A DNA stretch of 64,000 nt from Pegethrix bostrychoides GSE-TBD4-15B (GTDB lineage Bacteria > Cyanobacteriota > Cyanobacteriia > Elainellales > Elainellaceae), in NCBI GenBank assembly GCA_019359155.1, contig JAHHHV010000067.1:102650-166649 (forward strand), read 5' to 3'. Below, piece after piece: positions 28,051 through 37,050 of the stretch. The notes beneath the pieces are model-generated. The model ran no database searches. It had not been told where the DNA came from and saw only the letters and a list, made by a program, of their open reading frames with translations. How positions within the stretch are numbered: position 1 is the first letter of the stretch; each line of letters begins with the position of its first letter. A program made the translations under genes and the position numbers.

Positions 28051-29748
28051 TTAGCGATCAAGAGAATTAAACGGCATCAGCGAAACCGGCAACACGGGCG
28101 CGGGAGAGAAGCTCCGCAACGCGCCCAGCGCCACGTTAAACAATCGAGCTGGCTTGACGTCATCTTTGATTAGGTTCCAGAGCCGCTGCACCTCTTCAGT
28201 ATGCAGACGGTCGCCTTCCACTAACGCCAAAATGAGCTGCTGCCGCAGGTATTGCCCTTCCGCTGACAAGAGGTATTGTAGGCCGAGTTGAGCCGTGGGC
28301 AAAATATCAAAGTCGCTGTCGGAGCGAGCAATTCGCAGCAGGTTTTCCAAGCGCTCCCACTGAAACTTGCCGTCCTTGATCAAAACTTCCAGCAGACGCT
28401 GCCGCAGCCGAGGTGATTCGCCCATCAGCAGCCGTCGCGCCACGTAGGGATAGGCGACGTTGACAATCTTAAAGTCAGGATTGAGGCTGAGCGCAATCCC
28501 TTCTTGGGTGACCAGTGAGCGAATAATCAAGGCAAACTTGGCGGGCAGCCGGAACGGATACTCGTACATCAGCGAGGCAAACTGATCGGTGATCGAGTGA
28601 AAGTTGAAGTCGCCGACGCTGGCTCCCAGGGCGTTGCCCATCACGGTTTCAATCGCGGGCACAATCGGGCGGATATCCACGTCCGCTGTCAAAAAGCCCA
28701 GCTTCACAAAGTCGCGGGTCAGCGCTTCATAGTCCTGGTTAATCAGATGCACCACCGCATCCACCAGGGTTTCTTTCATCTCCTCGCTCAGCTGATCCAT
28801 CATCCCAAAGTCAATGTAGGCCATCTGACCGCTGGGCATGGCAAATAGGTTGCCGGGATGCGGATCGGCATGAAAGAAGCCAAACTCTAGGAGCTGCCGC
28901 AGCCCAGCCGTCACGCCAATTTCAATCAGGGCGTTTTCGTCAAGGTTCGATTCGCGTACCTTTTGCAGATCGGTGAGCTTGAAGCCGTTGATCCATTCCA
29001 GCGTCAGCACATGCTGGCCGCTATAGCGCCAGTAAATCGCCGGGACTTTGATCGTGATGTCATTTTGGAAGTTGGCGGCAAATTTTTCGGCGTTGCGGCC
29101 TTCGTTCACGTAGTCGATTTCTTCAAACAGCTTGGTGCCAAACTCATCGACGACGAGCCGCAGGTCATGGCCAAGATTCAAGGGCAGCCAGGGAGCCATC
29201 CAGCCCGCCCCCCAGCGCAGCAGATAGAGATCCAGCGTCAGTACAGGCAGCAGTCCGGGGCGCTGCACTTTAATTGCCACCGCTTCGCCGCTGCGAAGTC
29301 GGCCTTGGTAGACCTGCCCCAAGCTAGCCGCCGCGATGGGTTCAGCTGAGAACTCGCTGTACATTTCCTCAATGCTGCGGTCTAGCTCTTGCTCAATAAT
29401 CCGGCGAGCAATCTCAGTCGGGAAGGGCGGCAGCTGATCTTGCAGCTTGATTAGCTCGTCTAGAAAGTCTTTGCGAATCAGATCAGGCCGAGTCGAGAGC
29501 GCCTGCCCAACTTTAATGTAGGTGGGGCCTAGCCGGGTGAGAATTCGCCGCAGCTGCACGGCGCGGTTTTGCTGCCCTAGCTTGCAGCGCCCTGTCCAGT
29601 CATCCCACTTCAGCCCCAGCACAAAGCCCGCGAACAGCCAGATCGTAATGAAGGCGCGCCAGACCGCTTGCCAAGGTCGATTGCGATAGTAGCGACGAAT
29701 TGCTTCTGGATCGTAGCGTCGCATCTGCTGAACAGAAGTCTGGTTCAC
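28051..29748 (-). CDS. ABC1 (AarF/UbiB) family atypical kinase
   Basis: 565 aa. UbiB/ABC1 kinases regulate quinone and prenyl-lipid metabolism, and in plastids plastoglobule function. Seen: the N-terminal KxGQ extension (Y-I-K-V-G-Q-A-L-S-T-R-P-D-L near 78), the A-A-A-S-L-G-Q-V-Y-Q loop that replaces the glycine-rich loop (near 140), the VAIK lysine (A-I-K-V-Q-R-P), the H-A-D-P-H-P-G-N catalytic loop near 295, and D-F-G (I-D-F-G-M-M). It is not a pseudokinase by these motifs. A GTG start is assumed; an ATG eight codons in is possible. Cyanobacteria carry several paralogues, so no symbol is given. Confidence 0.92.
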   Translation of the reverse strand: MNQTSVQQMRRYDPEAIRRYYRNRPWQAVWRAFITIWLFAGFVLGLKWDDWTGRCKLGQQNRAVQLRRILTRLGPTYIKVGQALSTRPDLIRKDFLDELIKLQDQLPPFPTEIARRIIEQELDRSIEEMYSEFSAEPIAAASLGQVYQGRLRSGEAVAIKVQRPGLLPVLTLDLYLLRWGAGWMAPWLPLNLGHDLRLVVDEFGTKLFEEIDYVNEGRNAEKFAANFQNDITIKVPAIYWRYSGQHVLTLEWINGFKLTDLQKVRESNLDENALIEIGVTAGLRQLLEFGFFHADPHPGNLFAMPSGQMAYIDFGMMDQLSEEMKETLVDAVVHLINQDYEALTRDFVKLGFLTADVDIRPIVPAIETVMGNALGASVGDFNFHSITDQFASLMYEYPFRLPAKFALIIRSLVTQEGIALSLNPDFKIVNVAYPYVARRLLMGESPRLRQRLLEVLIKDGKFQWERLENLLRIARSDSDFDILPTAQLGLQYLLSAEGQYLRQQLILALVEGDRLHTEEVQRLWNLIKDDVKPARLFNVALGALRSFSPAPVLPVSLMPFNSLDR

Positions 29749-30157
29749 GTCTCCCGCGCCTCTTTTACTAAATCAGGTGACTCGAATCTGGCTGCTAGCA
29801 GCGTTCAAATTCGATAAGTTGGAACAGCCCAGAGAGCTAGTAGAAGCTGGAGGGAACCGTTCGCAAGTTTATTAAAGGTTAACTCTAGTATAGAAAACTA
29901 CAAATATTTCTTGAGTAAAGTTGGGAAAAAATAACTTTTGTGTTGAAAAAATTCATAGGTAAAAATTCCTATCATCTAATAGTCTCATAAAAGAGCAGGC
30001 TTTGTCAGGCTTGCCTAAGGTTTGGCGCTAGTCAATTTGGCGCGTATCCCAATCGCAATCATCAATTTTGTTGAAGCTACTTTAAAAAATTTATGACTGC
30101 TGATACTTGACGCAATGCCCAAACTTAGCGCCCAAACTTGCTCAAATTTGCGGAGAC
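29749..30157. other. AT-rich intergenic region, nothing supported
   Basis: About 400 nt between the divergent ABC1 kinase and PhoX genes. It is AT-rich, especially 29870-29990, and probably holds the promoters of both. No ORF, RNA gene or clear repeat was recognised. Confidence 0.5.
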
Positions 30158-30198
30158 GTTAAAGTTCCCTTCACAAAGCCTTAATCCGCTCTTGGTAG
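30158..30198 (+). promoter_or_regulatory. Pho-box-like array upstream of phoX
   Basis: Four 8-nt units with exact 11-nt spacing: GTTAAAGT (30158), CTTCACAA (30169), CTTAATCC (30180) and CTTGGTAG (30191). The cyanobacterial Pho box is a run of CTTAACCT-like octamers with 3-nt gaps, bound by SphR/PhoB. The second and third units are the closest matches to that consensus. The array ends 72 nt before the phosphatase start. Confidence 0.55.
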
Positions 30199-30270
30199 GT
30201 TTCTAATGCAGGCTGACTCAAGCCATGCCTGAAACCGAACTACACTGCATATCCTAAAAGAGAGCGAGAC

Positions 30271-32517
30271 ATGGCAATCAAACGGAGACATTTTCTGGCG
30301 TTTTTGGGCGCGAGTGCCGGTTCGCTCGCACTTTCACCTTTGAGCCAACGCGGCGGTTCCTCAGCACTGGCGGAGGACGCTATCGCTCAAACAATGGCTA
30401 GTCCGATTGGCAACCTTTCTTTTAAGCCCATTAAAGGCCCGATGCCCCTAGCTGCTGATGGGCTTGAGCGGCTTAAGCAAATTAGCGACTACAGTCAGTT
30501 TACGGTTGCTGATGATTTGCTGCTGCCAGAAGGTTATACCTACGATGTAATCGTGGCTTGGGGCGACCAGATCGGTCAGTCTGATTACTACGGCAGCAAC
30601 AATGACTACATTTCTTATGTGGAAACTAGCCCTGGTGAAGGCTTCCTGACCATCAATCATGAATATATCAGCGCTAAACCCTGGGCCGCAGGCTATCAGC
30701 AGGTGATAGGGCGGTCGTTGCCCTTTGCCGAGGTGCGAGCCATTGCCGAAACCATGGAAGATGGCAAAATTGATGCCTTTGCGCTGCCTGATGGCGACCC
30801 GCTTAAGGAAAAAATTCGGGCAATCTCCAGAGCCGGACAGTATGAGCAGGGGATGTCGGTGATTTCGGTGCGTCGCAAAGCAGATGGCGGCTGGGAGCGG
30901 ACTTATTCCAACGCCGACCGCCGGATCAGCGGCATTGCGGGGCTGGAAGATGGCAAGTACCTCAAATCGACTGGCCCCGCTGCTGCCGTTTTCCGGAAGA
31001 CCAGCGGCCAAGGCTATATCGACGGTCTAGGTGACAAAATCATTGGCACCCACCAAAACTGTGCAGGGGGGACAACCCCCTGGGGAACCGCCCTCAGTGC
31101 GGAGGAAAACTTTCAGGGCGAAGTGGCTGACCCTGTCTATGCTGATGGTACTGCTTTTTCACCCAGCAAAACGCCGTTCCAATGGGTGACCGCAGAAGGC
31201 GAAATTGAGGATATTGCCGGACAGGGCAATGCGTTGGGCTATCAGGGCAACAAATACGGTTGGATTGTGGAAGTCGATCCGGCGAATCCCAACGACTACG
31301 GGACTAAGCATACCTGGATGGGGCGCTACCGACATGAGGCGGTGGGGATTCGAGTTGATGCTGGCAAAAAGCTCGCCTTTTATTCCGGCTGTGACCGTCG
31401 GGGCGGCCACCTCTACAAATTTGTCAGCAGCGGCACCGTTATCAATCCCAAAGACAAGGCCAACTCCCAGCTGCTTTCAGACGGAATGCTCTATGCCGCC
31501 AAGTTTAACCCAGACGGCACAGGCTCTTGGATTCCGCTCAAGGCTGATACGCCCATCAACCCGGATTTGCCGAGCGTTCATGTCGGCAAGATGATTATGC
31601 TGCCCAATCCAGACCGCGCTGCGGGCGGTACAGCCAAGGTGGAAGAGGATGCCGCAATTGCTAGCTTCAAGCAGCAGTTTAAGCAGCTAGGCGATCTGTA
31701 TCAGGGCAATGCAGAAGAGTTGCAGGGGGCAATTCTAATCGACGCTCACTATGCGGCTAGCGCCGCAGGTGCAACCTGTACGGCTCGACCTGAAGACACT
31801 GAGGTGAATGCCCAAGGCTCGCTGTTTGTCACCTTTACCTCTGGCGCGCCCAGCAGCAGCGACGGCAGCCCTGATGCGCGGGTGTTCAAAGGTCCAAACG
31901 GTGAAACACCCTATGAGTATGGCTGGGTGATGCGCCTGGATGAGACAGCTAACGACCCGGCAGCTATGACCTTCGCTTGGTCAATGTTTGCGACGGGCGG
32001 TGAACCTGCTGAAGGTGGGCTAGGTTTTGCGAATCCTGACAACGTGGCGATTGACAATCAGGGCAACATTTGGGTTGTGACCGATATGTCTACCGACAAG
32101 CATAACAAAGCTGTCCCTAGCCGCATCGATAAGGAAGGCAAAGCCGTCAGCCAGTCAAACTTGCGGGGACTGTTTGGCAATAATTCAATCTGGTTTATTC
32201 CAGCTTCTGGCCCGAATGCGGGTGAGGCTTATCTCTTTGGCTTTGGTCCTATGGATTCTGAGATGACTGGGCCGTTCTTTACAGCGGATGAGAAAACCCT
32301 GTTTTTGGCGGCTCAGCATCCCGGCGAATATGGGGGCATCCGTCAGGATATGGCTGTCGAGACCCGGCAATATGCGATGAGAACCGCTGATGGGGAGGAG
32401 TTTATGCAAGTTCGCGAGGTGCCAATTGGTTCTAACTGGCCAAGCAAGCAGATCAACGCGCCAGCCAGATCAGCGGTTGTGGCTGTTCGCAGACTAGATG
32501 GGATGAAGCTGACCTAA
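30271..32517 (+). CDS. phoX: Alkaline phosphatase PhoX (Tat-exported)
   Basis: 748 aa. The Tat signal has R5-R6-H-F-L-A-F and a hydrophobic stretch to about residue 40. The rest is the PhoX/DUF839 beta-propeller: H-E-Y-I (near 130), G-T-H-Q-N-C-A-G-G-T-T-P-W-G-T near 265 and E-N-F close by, then F-Y-S-G-C-D-R-R-G-G-H near 370 and D-N-V-A-I-D in the last third. PhoX uses calcium and iron to split phosphate from organic esters outside the cytoplasm. The Pho-box-like array upstream implies induction by phosphate shortage. Confidence 0.92.
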   Translation: MAIKRRHFLAFLGASAGSLALSPLSQRGGSSALAEDAIAQTMASPIGNLSFKPIKGPMPLAADGLERLKQISDYSQFTVADDLLLPEGYTYDVIVAWGDQIGQSDYYGSNNDYISYVETSPGEGFLTINHEYISAKPWAAGYQQVIGRSLPFAEVRAIAETMEDGKIDAFALPDGDPLKEKIRAISRAGQYEQGMSVISVRRKADGGWERTYSNADRRISGIAGLEDGKYLKSTGPAAAVFRKTSGQGYIDGLGDKIIGTHQNCAGGTTPWGTALSAEENFQGEVADPVYADGTAFSPSKTPFQWVTAEGEIEDIAGQGNALGYQGNKYGWIVEVDPANPNDYGTKHTWMGRYRHEAVGIRVDAGKKLAFYSGCDRRGGHLYKFVSSGTVINPKDKANSQLLSDGMLYAAKFNPDGTGSWIPLKADTPINPDLPSVHVGKMIMLPNPDRAAGGTAKVEEDAAIASFKQQFKQLGDLYQGNAEELQGAILIDAHYAASAAGATCTARPEDTEVNAQGSLFVTFTSGAPSSSDGSPDARVFKGPNGETPYEYGWVMRLDETANDPAAMTFAWSMFATGGEPAEGGLGFANPDNVAIDNQGNIWVVTDMSTDKHNKAVPSRIDKEGKAVSQSNLRGLFGNNSIWFIPASGPNAGEAYLFGFGPMDSEMTGPFFTADEKTLFLAAQHPGEYGGIRQDMAVETRQYAMRTADGEEFMQVREVPIGSNWPSKQINAPARSAVVAVRRLDGMKLT

Positions 32518-32526
32518 AACCAGCTA

Positions 32527-32556
32527 TAGCCCGCTCGAAACCAACCGAGCGGGCTA
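32527..32556. terminator. GC-rich hairpin after phoX
   Basis: An eleven-pair perfect stem (TAGCCCGCTCG with CGAGCGGGCTA) and an 8-nt loop starting 9 nt after the phoX stop. No T tract follows; it may protect the mRNA end or act with the terminator at 32595. Confidence 0.6.
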
Positions 32557-32594
32557 GACTCGCACTCGACCCTGAAGCTAAACAGCATGTCAGC

Positions 32595-32639
32595 TCTGCC
32601 AGACGTAGATATTAACGTTCTACGTCTGGCAGATTTTTT
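32595..32639 (+). terminator. Strong terminator after phoX
   Basis: A fifteen-pair perfect stem (TCTGCCAGACGTAGA and its reverse complement) with a 9-nt loop and a run of six Ts. It separates phoX from the convergent gene at 32714. Confidence 0.9.
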
Positions 32640-32713
32640 AGATTTGGGAAACCTACAGGCGGGATATAAATATATATCTAGGTATATCTAGCGATCGTTT
32701 CTGTGAATTTCAT

Positions 32714-32968
32714 TTACAAGATTTCATCAATCGCACGAACTAAATCATCTAGGTAGTCCTCGCAAAATTCCTCGGCCTGTGGCAGCGGAAATCCTCGCTC
32801 AATGGCATAGGTTTCAAAGGCATTGTAGATCATTGCCTCAGCAATCTGCCGCTCTTCGTTGCCCACGGCCCAGCGGTATTCAATGCAGCCCTGAATCATC
32901 AAATCCACGAGCTGGCGCTCTTGGTGGAAGTCAGCCATTAGCTGATCGGCAACCTGTTGAATATCCAT
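32714..32968 (-). CDS. Small conserved protein of unknown function
   Basis: 84 aa, acidic and helical with no membrane segment. It contains V-A-D-Q-L-M near the start, a central Y-R-W-A-V-G-N-E-E-R-Q-I-A-E-A segment and an acidic E-D-Y-L-D-D-L tail. I have seen similar short proteins in cyanobacteria but cannot name a family. It is a single gene. Confidence 0.55.
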   Translation of the reverse strand: MDIQQVADQLMADFHQERQLVDLMIQGCIEYRWAVGNEERQIAEAMIYNAFETYAIERGFPLPQAEEFCEDYLDDLVRAIDEIL

Positions 32969-33086
32969 TGGTCGAACCCCGCCCTATCTTTATATTGATG
33001 GCCAAACTGCGTCGATTGCTATTGTCAATGATTGAATCCTAATCACAAATAACACCTCAGACTAACACCTCAGATTATCAGGATGC

Positions 33087-34337
33087 TCATTCATTCTGTA
33101 ACTCAGCTTTCGTAATCAGCGCCTTTAGATCCTCTAGCAGCATGGGGCGGTGAAAGTAATATCCCTGTCCATAGTCGCAGCCAATTGCCCGCATTAGCAT
33201 GAGCTGTGCCAATTCTTCAATTCCTTCGGCAATCAATCGCAGCTGAAAGGTTTTGCTAATCCAGGACATTGCCATACAGACTGAGGTCTCACAGCCGCTA
33301 TATTCTTGGGGCATGAAAGAGCGATCAATTTTCATAAAGTCATCTACGACGAGAAACCGCAGCCGGTCGAAATTGCTATTTTGGGTGCCAAAGTCATCTA
33401 CTCCAATCCGGATTCCCAAGATACGGATTTGATAGAGCACTTGCTCAACGGTGGCATATTGCTCCGCACTCAGCAAGCCGACCGTCTCGACAATTTCCAA
33501 ATGTAGGTTTTTGCCCTGTAGCTGGTTCTCGGTGATTGATTCTTGCAAGAGCTGAACCAGATTGGGCAGCAGCAGATCTGGCACTCTCAGATTCATTGCT
33601 ACAAAAAAATCGGGCTGTTTTTGCACGACCTGACGAATATCTCGACAGGTTTGTGGAATGATCCACTGCGACAATTCTGCTGATCGCCCGACTAGCTCCA
33701 GATAAGGTAAGAAATCACTTGGCAAAATATCAGTGTCGTTAATTTTTAATCGGATCAAAGCCTCGGCTCCGCTGATTGGAAGATTGGTCGAGTTGGTTTG
33801 ACGCAGATCTACAATCGGTTGATATACCATGTAGCAACTCTGGCTTAAATCTACAGAGGCTAAGTCAAGATCGGCTAGAGAGCGATTGGCAGCAAGCTGA
33901 GTGGGTGATGCGCTCGCTTGCTCTGACTGCCAGCGAGCGCGGCTTAGTTGAGACATGCAATCCTCTAGCGATTCGGTCATATCAATCGACATGCCGACAA
34001 TCCGCACGACCTGCCCCAACTCATCAAAGACGGGACGACAGCGATTGTGATAAAACCGTCCTGTGCGAGTCCCCTCAATGTAGCTAAAGGGCTGCTTGGA
34101 CTGAATCCCTCTGCGAAGATTGGCAAGAATTGCATGTCCCCTGGGGAGCGCCTCGGAGATCTGCTGCCCAACTAGCACAATTTGATGCAGGGCTGGATCA
34201 AATTCTCCGTAGCGACGGGTAAAGTGCCCTGGTTCGCCATCCATAACCTCTAGCTCCCAGAGAATACCCGGCAGCAATTGCAAAAACTCTGGCAAATCTA
34301 CGTCAATGAAATCTGGAGCCGTAAAGTTCTGGTTCAT
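33087..34337 (-). CDS. PAS-EAL protein, probable cyclic-di-GMP phosphodiesterase
   Basis: 416 aa from the ATG at 34337. A PAS-like sensor domain covers about 15-130. An EAL domain covers about 165-410 and keeps most of the catalytic set: G-A-E-A-L-I-R, N in V-A-M-N-L-R, E in L-E-I-V-E, the D-D pair in V-D-D-F-G, K in M-K-I-D, and E in I-A-E-G-I-E. It should therefore degrade cyclic-di-GMP. No membrane segment and no GGDEF partner. Three 16-bp tandem units lie upstream at 34426-34473. Confidence 0.88.
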   Translation of the reverse strand: MNQNFTAPDFIDVDLPEFLQLLPGILWELEVMDGEPGHFTRRYGEFDPALHQIVLVGQQISEALPRGHAILANLRRGIQSKQPFSYIEGTRTGRFYHNRCRPVFDELGQVVRIVGMSIDMTESLEDCMSQLSRARWQSEQASASPTQLAANRSLADLDLASVDLSQSCYMVYQPIVDLRQTNSTNLPISGAEALIRLKINDTDILPSDFLPYLELVGRSAELSQWIIPQTCRDIRQVVQKQPDFFVAMNLRVPDLLLPNLVQLLQESITENQLQGKNLHLEIVETVGLLSAEQYATVEQVLYQIRILGIRIGVDDFGTQNSNFDRLRFLVVDDFMKIDRSFMPQEYSGCETSVCMAMSWISKTFQLRLIAEGIEELAQLMLMRAIGCDYGQGYYFHRPMLLEDLKALITKAELQNE

Positions 34338-34425
34338 CAATGTCCTGTCAAAAGTGAAGGGATAAGTGAAAATTAAAGTCGAATAATTAAAGTCAGAACC
34401 GTAAAGTGGGCGCGAAAATACTCTT

Positions 34426-34483
34426 GCTCAGACATCTAGACGCTCAGACATCTAGACGCTCAGACATCTAGACTCAGACATTC
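34426..34483. repeat. Tandem repeat, 16-bp unit, three copies plus a partial one
   Basis: The unit GCTCAGACATCTAGAC is repeated exactly three times at 34426, 34442 and 34458, and a decayed fourth follows. It lies upstream of the EAL gene. Each unit contains the palindrome TCTAGA, so binding by a protein is possible. Confidence 0.85.
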
Positions 34484-34610
34484 AGATAAATTCTGATGCC
34501 TTAGAGGAAGCCGTAGCTTTGAGCACAATCCGCCCGTCAGTCTCCAAGATAGCCTGCAACTGCGGTGGAAGTCCGCTATTGCTGTGGAAAAGGTCAAGTC
34601 TCTTACTGCG
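34482..34610 (-). pseudogene. C-terminal remnant of an unknown gene
   Basis: An open frame of about 42 codons with no usable start, ending in TGA at 34482-34484. It reads like genuine coding (L-P-P-Q-L-Q-A-I-L-E-T-D-G-R-I-V-L-K). It lies in the same frame immediately after the TAG of the HTH fragment, so it is either a separate broken gene or its former continuation. Family not known. Confidence 0.3.
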
Positions 34611-34715
34611 CTAGGTGTCTTCCTCGTACCGCATCAAATCTCCAGGCTGGCATTTGAGGGCTTTGCAAAGGGCGTTCAGGGTTGATTTGTCAATCCGCGT
34701 CAGCCTTGGAGGACA
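34611..34715 (-). pseudogene. Truncated Cro/CI-type HTH regulator
   Basis: The last 30 or so residues (R-I-D-K-S-T-L-N-A-L-C-K-A-L-K-C-Q-P-G-D-L-M-R-Y) match the final helix and tail of short XRE/Cro-CI-type regulators, which are usually about 70 aa. The part that should hold the recognition helix is missing: upstream the frame runs into the ParB-like gene. This looks like a deletion joint. Confidence 0.5.
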
Positions 34716-35236
34716 AAATATCGACCTAATGCCTTCACAGTCTTTACCCCTATCCCACACTTGAGTTTTGTCAGGGGTTTCAAGTCTTTCCACGCTGGAG
34801 ACCTCGACGCAACGATCACTTTTGCGACATTGCTTGGATCTACCCTTTTTAAGGTTGCATCCAAACTCTTGATGTACGTCAGAGCTTCAATCAATTCCTT
34901 CTCTGTAGCTGTCAGCGCATTGATCTGGAAGACCTGACCTGACTCATCTGCAACCTGGGCTTGCAGTTCATCGTCAACAGGAATGCACCAAATAAAGTCT
35001 AACTTCGCGTGCTGAGCAGCTTCTAGAATCAGTTGATTAAAAACTGCCTCGTAGTGGTCTTCTGCAATCGGCTTAACAATAACTGGCAAAACATTTCTCT
35101 TCGGCCCACCCAGCGTTCGCGCCAAGCTTTTGACCAGCAGAGGATTGCTCTTGGCTTTTAACTCGATAAACTTACAGGGGATGCGCTGTAGCTCACCCAG
35201 GGTTATTGCAAAAGGGGCATCATCAAGGATTGGCAT
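34700..35236 (-). CDS. ParB-like protein
   Basis: 178 aa. The first 110 residues follow the ParB/Srx fold: I-P-C-K-F-I near 18, then P-L-L-V-K-S-L-A-R-T-L-G-G, P-V-I-V-K-P near 50, and L-I-L-E-A-A-x-x-A near 68 where ParB has its G-x-R-R-x-x-A motif. The arginines of that motif are replaced, so the CTPase signature is not obvious. A helical C-terminal part ends in G-I-G-V-K-T-V-K-A-L, like a helix-hairpin-helix. It starts 2 nt after the ParA fusion gene stops, so the two form an operon. Confidence 0.55.
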   Translation of the reverse strand: MPILDDAPFAITLGELQRIPCKFIELKAKSNPLLVKSLARTLGGPKRNVLPVIVKPIAEDHYEAVFNQLILEAAQHAKLDFIWCIPVDDELQAQVADESGQVFQINALTATEKELIEALTYIKSLDATLKRVDPSNVAKVIVASRSPAWKDLKPLTKLKCGIGVKTVKALGRYFVLQG

Positions 35237-35238
35237 GG

Positions 35239-36639
35239 CTATTCGTTGATAGAGTTGTATTTCAAAAACAATTCATTGGCGAGATTCCTATAAAGCTGCG
35301 TGACAGGAGAAGCCTGCCAGCAAACGACAGGAGCGCATTTGAACTCAGCAACCTTTGTCTGAGCATACGTCTGTATCCTGGTCTGACACTGACGCCCAGT
35401 AAACTTGTGTCCTGCTAATTCGTCAGACATCAATCCATTCAAGACAGCCCCCGCATCAGGAGGGCAATTGCTGAAGAGTAGTCCTAGATTCCAAGGGCCA
35501 AGGTAAAGCTTGTCGTGCTCTGCTCTTTTCGCTCTGACATCTCGCAAGAATTTGTAAATATCAACGCCATGATAGAGAGATTTTTTACCGTAATCGACTG
35601 GGATAAGAACGGTGTCAGCTGCGTAGAGAATACAGCTGGTGAAAACTTCGTAAGCAGGAGAAGTGTCAATGAAAATATAGTCAAAGCCACCTGCAACCAA
35701 GTTTACCAATCTCTTGAATACCTTGATCTTATCCGGATTACTTATATCATTAGTCCGTCGAAATTCCTTGATACTTAATTCAGGAATTGATAGGACATGG
35801 AAAGAGTAATTTGAAGCAGGGACAGAGGACAAGGGAAACATCCGACGATGAAGAGCTTTGCTCACTAAAGATTTTGCTGCGTCAAAGTCATTTTTCTGCA
35901 ACATATCCACACTCTCTTCAAACCATCCCTCCAGCGCATCGGGGACTAGCCCCACCCCTCGCGTTAAGTCGTTCTGCTCATCTGCATCAATCAGCAGCAC
36001 TCGCTTACCCTGAACGGCTAGCGTTGCCCCCAAGTTGACGGTGTTGGTCGTTTTGGATACACCACCCTTCCGATTCCAAATTGAGGTAATCAGCGCCCGC
36101 TTGGGCGAGGTCAGAATGTATTGCAGTTGCCCCATTAGAGTCGGGATGGTTTCCGCCGTCATTCTTTGGATAGGAGTCATAGGCAGGACAAGTCCATCAA
36201 CCCGCCGCCAGAGCTGAAAAAAATCACCGTTAAACACCAGCCCATAAGAAGCCAACCGATCAGGTTTTACCTTGCTACTGTCAAGATACTGCCGAATACC
36301 GTTGTTGCCTGGACTGCCACTGAAGTCGCCGACAGCTTCTTTGTAAAGGCAGTGCTTCTCGCATTTTTCAACAAAGTCTGCATCCGGCACGTCGGCTAAC
36401 TCAGGGATACGCTTTTTATCTTCCACGACTAGGATGGGCGGTCTGTCGAGATCTTGGTACAGGAGCCAATCTGCAATCAACCCGGAGCCAATGGCCGGAT
36501 GTAGCACCGACTTGTGAAACCCGACTTCTAACTCTTCCCACATCACAGTCATGAGATTTGCTTCAACCTGCACCTCAGCGTAAGAAGTAGGGATCTGAGT
36601 CCAACGCTTGATCGTCTGTTGAAATTTAGCTCTAGCCAT
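35239..36639 (-). CDS. PD-(D/E)XK nuclease-like domain fused to ParA ATPase
   Basis: 466 aa from the ATG at 36639. Residues 1-180 resemble the N-terminal nuclease of type I restriction HsdR: acidic residues near 35-38, D57 (I-A-D-W-L-L), E73-D-K75 (V-V-E-D-K-K) and a downstream Q117 in I-R-Q-Y-L, a D-x15-E-x-K layout. From 185 the protein is ParA: K191-G-G-V-S-K196-T-T, A' motif L-I-D-A-D-E, and Walker B F-I-D-T-S. Fusion of a nuclease fold to a partition ATPase is unusual. The nuclease may instead bind DNA without cutting. A ParB-like gene follows at once. The pair could be a partition module from a plasmid or a defence-like system. Confidence 0.65.
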   Translation of the reverse strand: MARAKFQQTIKRWTQIPTSYAEVQVEANLMTVMWEELEVGFHKSVLHPAIGSGLIADWLLYQDLDRPPILVVEDKKRIPELADVPDADFVEKCEKHCLYKEAVGDFSGSPGNNGIRQYLDSSKVKPDRLASYGLVFNGDFFQLWRRVDGLVLPMTPIQRMTAETIPTLMGQLQYILTSPKRALITSIWNRKGGVSKTTNTVNLGATLAVQGKRVLLIDADEQNDLTRGVGLVPDALEGWFEESVDMLQKNDFDAAKSLVSKALHRRMFPLSSVPASNYSFHVLSIPELSIKEFRRTNDISNPDKIKVFKRLVNLVAGGFDYIFIDTSPAYEVFTSCILYAADTVLIPVDYGKKSLYHGVDIYKFLRDVRAKRAEHDKLYLGPWNLGLLFSNCPPDAGAVLNGLMSDELAGHKFTGRQCQTRIQTYAQTKVAEFKCAPVVCWQASPVTQLYRNLANELFLKYNSINE

Positions 36640-36885
36640 GCAGCATCCATTGGGGGTACACATAGCCAGATACTGAAGGCTATCACGCTGTCGGGATCTT
36701 GCCGGGAGAGTTTATGCAAGCAGATCAAGTGGCTGGCGCAGATTCACCTTAACTTCAAGCTTCAGACTCAGGGCTAGCCCGCGCCCGTGCGGCGAGTGGT
36801 ACTTCATTACTACTCCAGCAGCGGGGCCAACTCGAACCGCGCAGGAACAACTTAGAATTGCGGCAGTGCAGCAAAAAGGAAAGCT

Positions 36886-37050
36886 ATGCAGCAGCAGAAC
36901 CCTCAGAAGGCAGGGGTTGCTCGACCGCCCAAGCTAGGAGCAAGACCACTCTGCCTCAGACTGCCTGACGGACAACTCGAACGGCTGCACCAGATTCCAG
37001 GCTGGCGCGAACGGGTGCGAGAGCTGATCGAAGATATGGTCACTTACTAG
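36886..37050 (+). CDS. Small basic protein, unknown function
   Basis: 54 aa. AAAAGGA is 6 nt before the ATG. It reads as a short basic start followed by R-L-P-D-G-Q-L-E-R-L and W-R-E-R-V-R-E-L-I-E-D, like a ribbon-helix-helix or other small DNA-binding helix pair. I recall such short proteins in cyanobacteria but no function. Confidence 0.5.
   Translation: MQQQNPQKAGVARPPKLGARPLCLRLPDGQLERLHQIPGWRERVRELIEDMVTY

Noticed and set aside
34426..34483. Three close repeats as a possible CRISPR array
   Set aside because: The units are 16 bp and directly adjacent, with no spacers; no cas gene is nearby.
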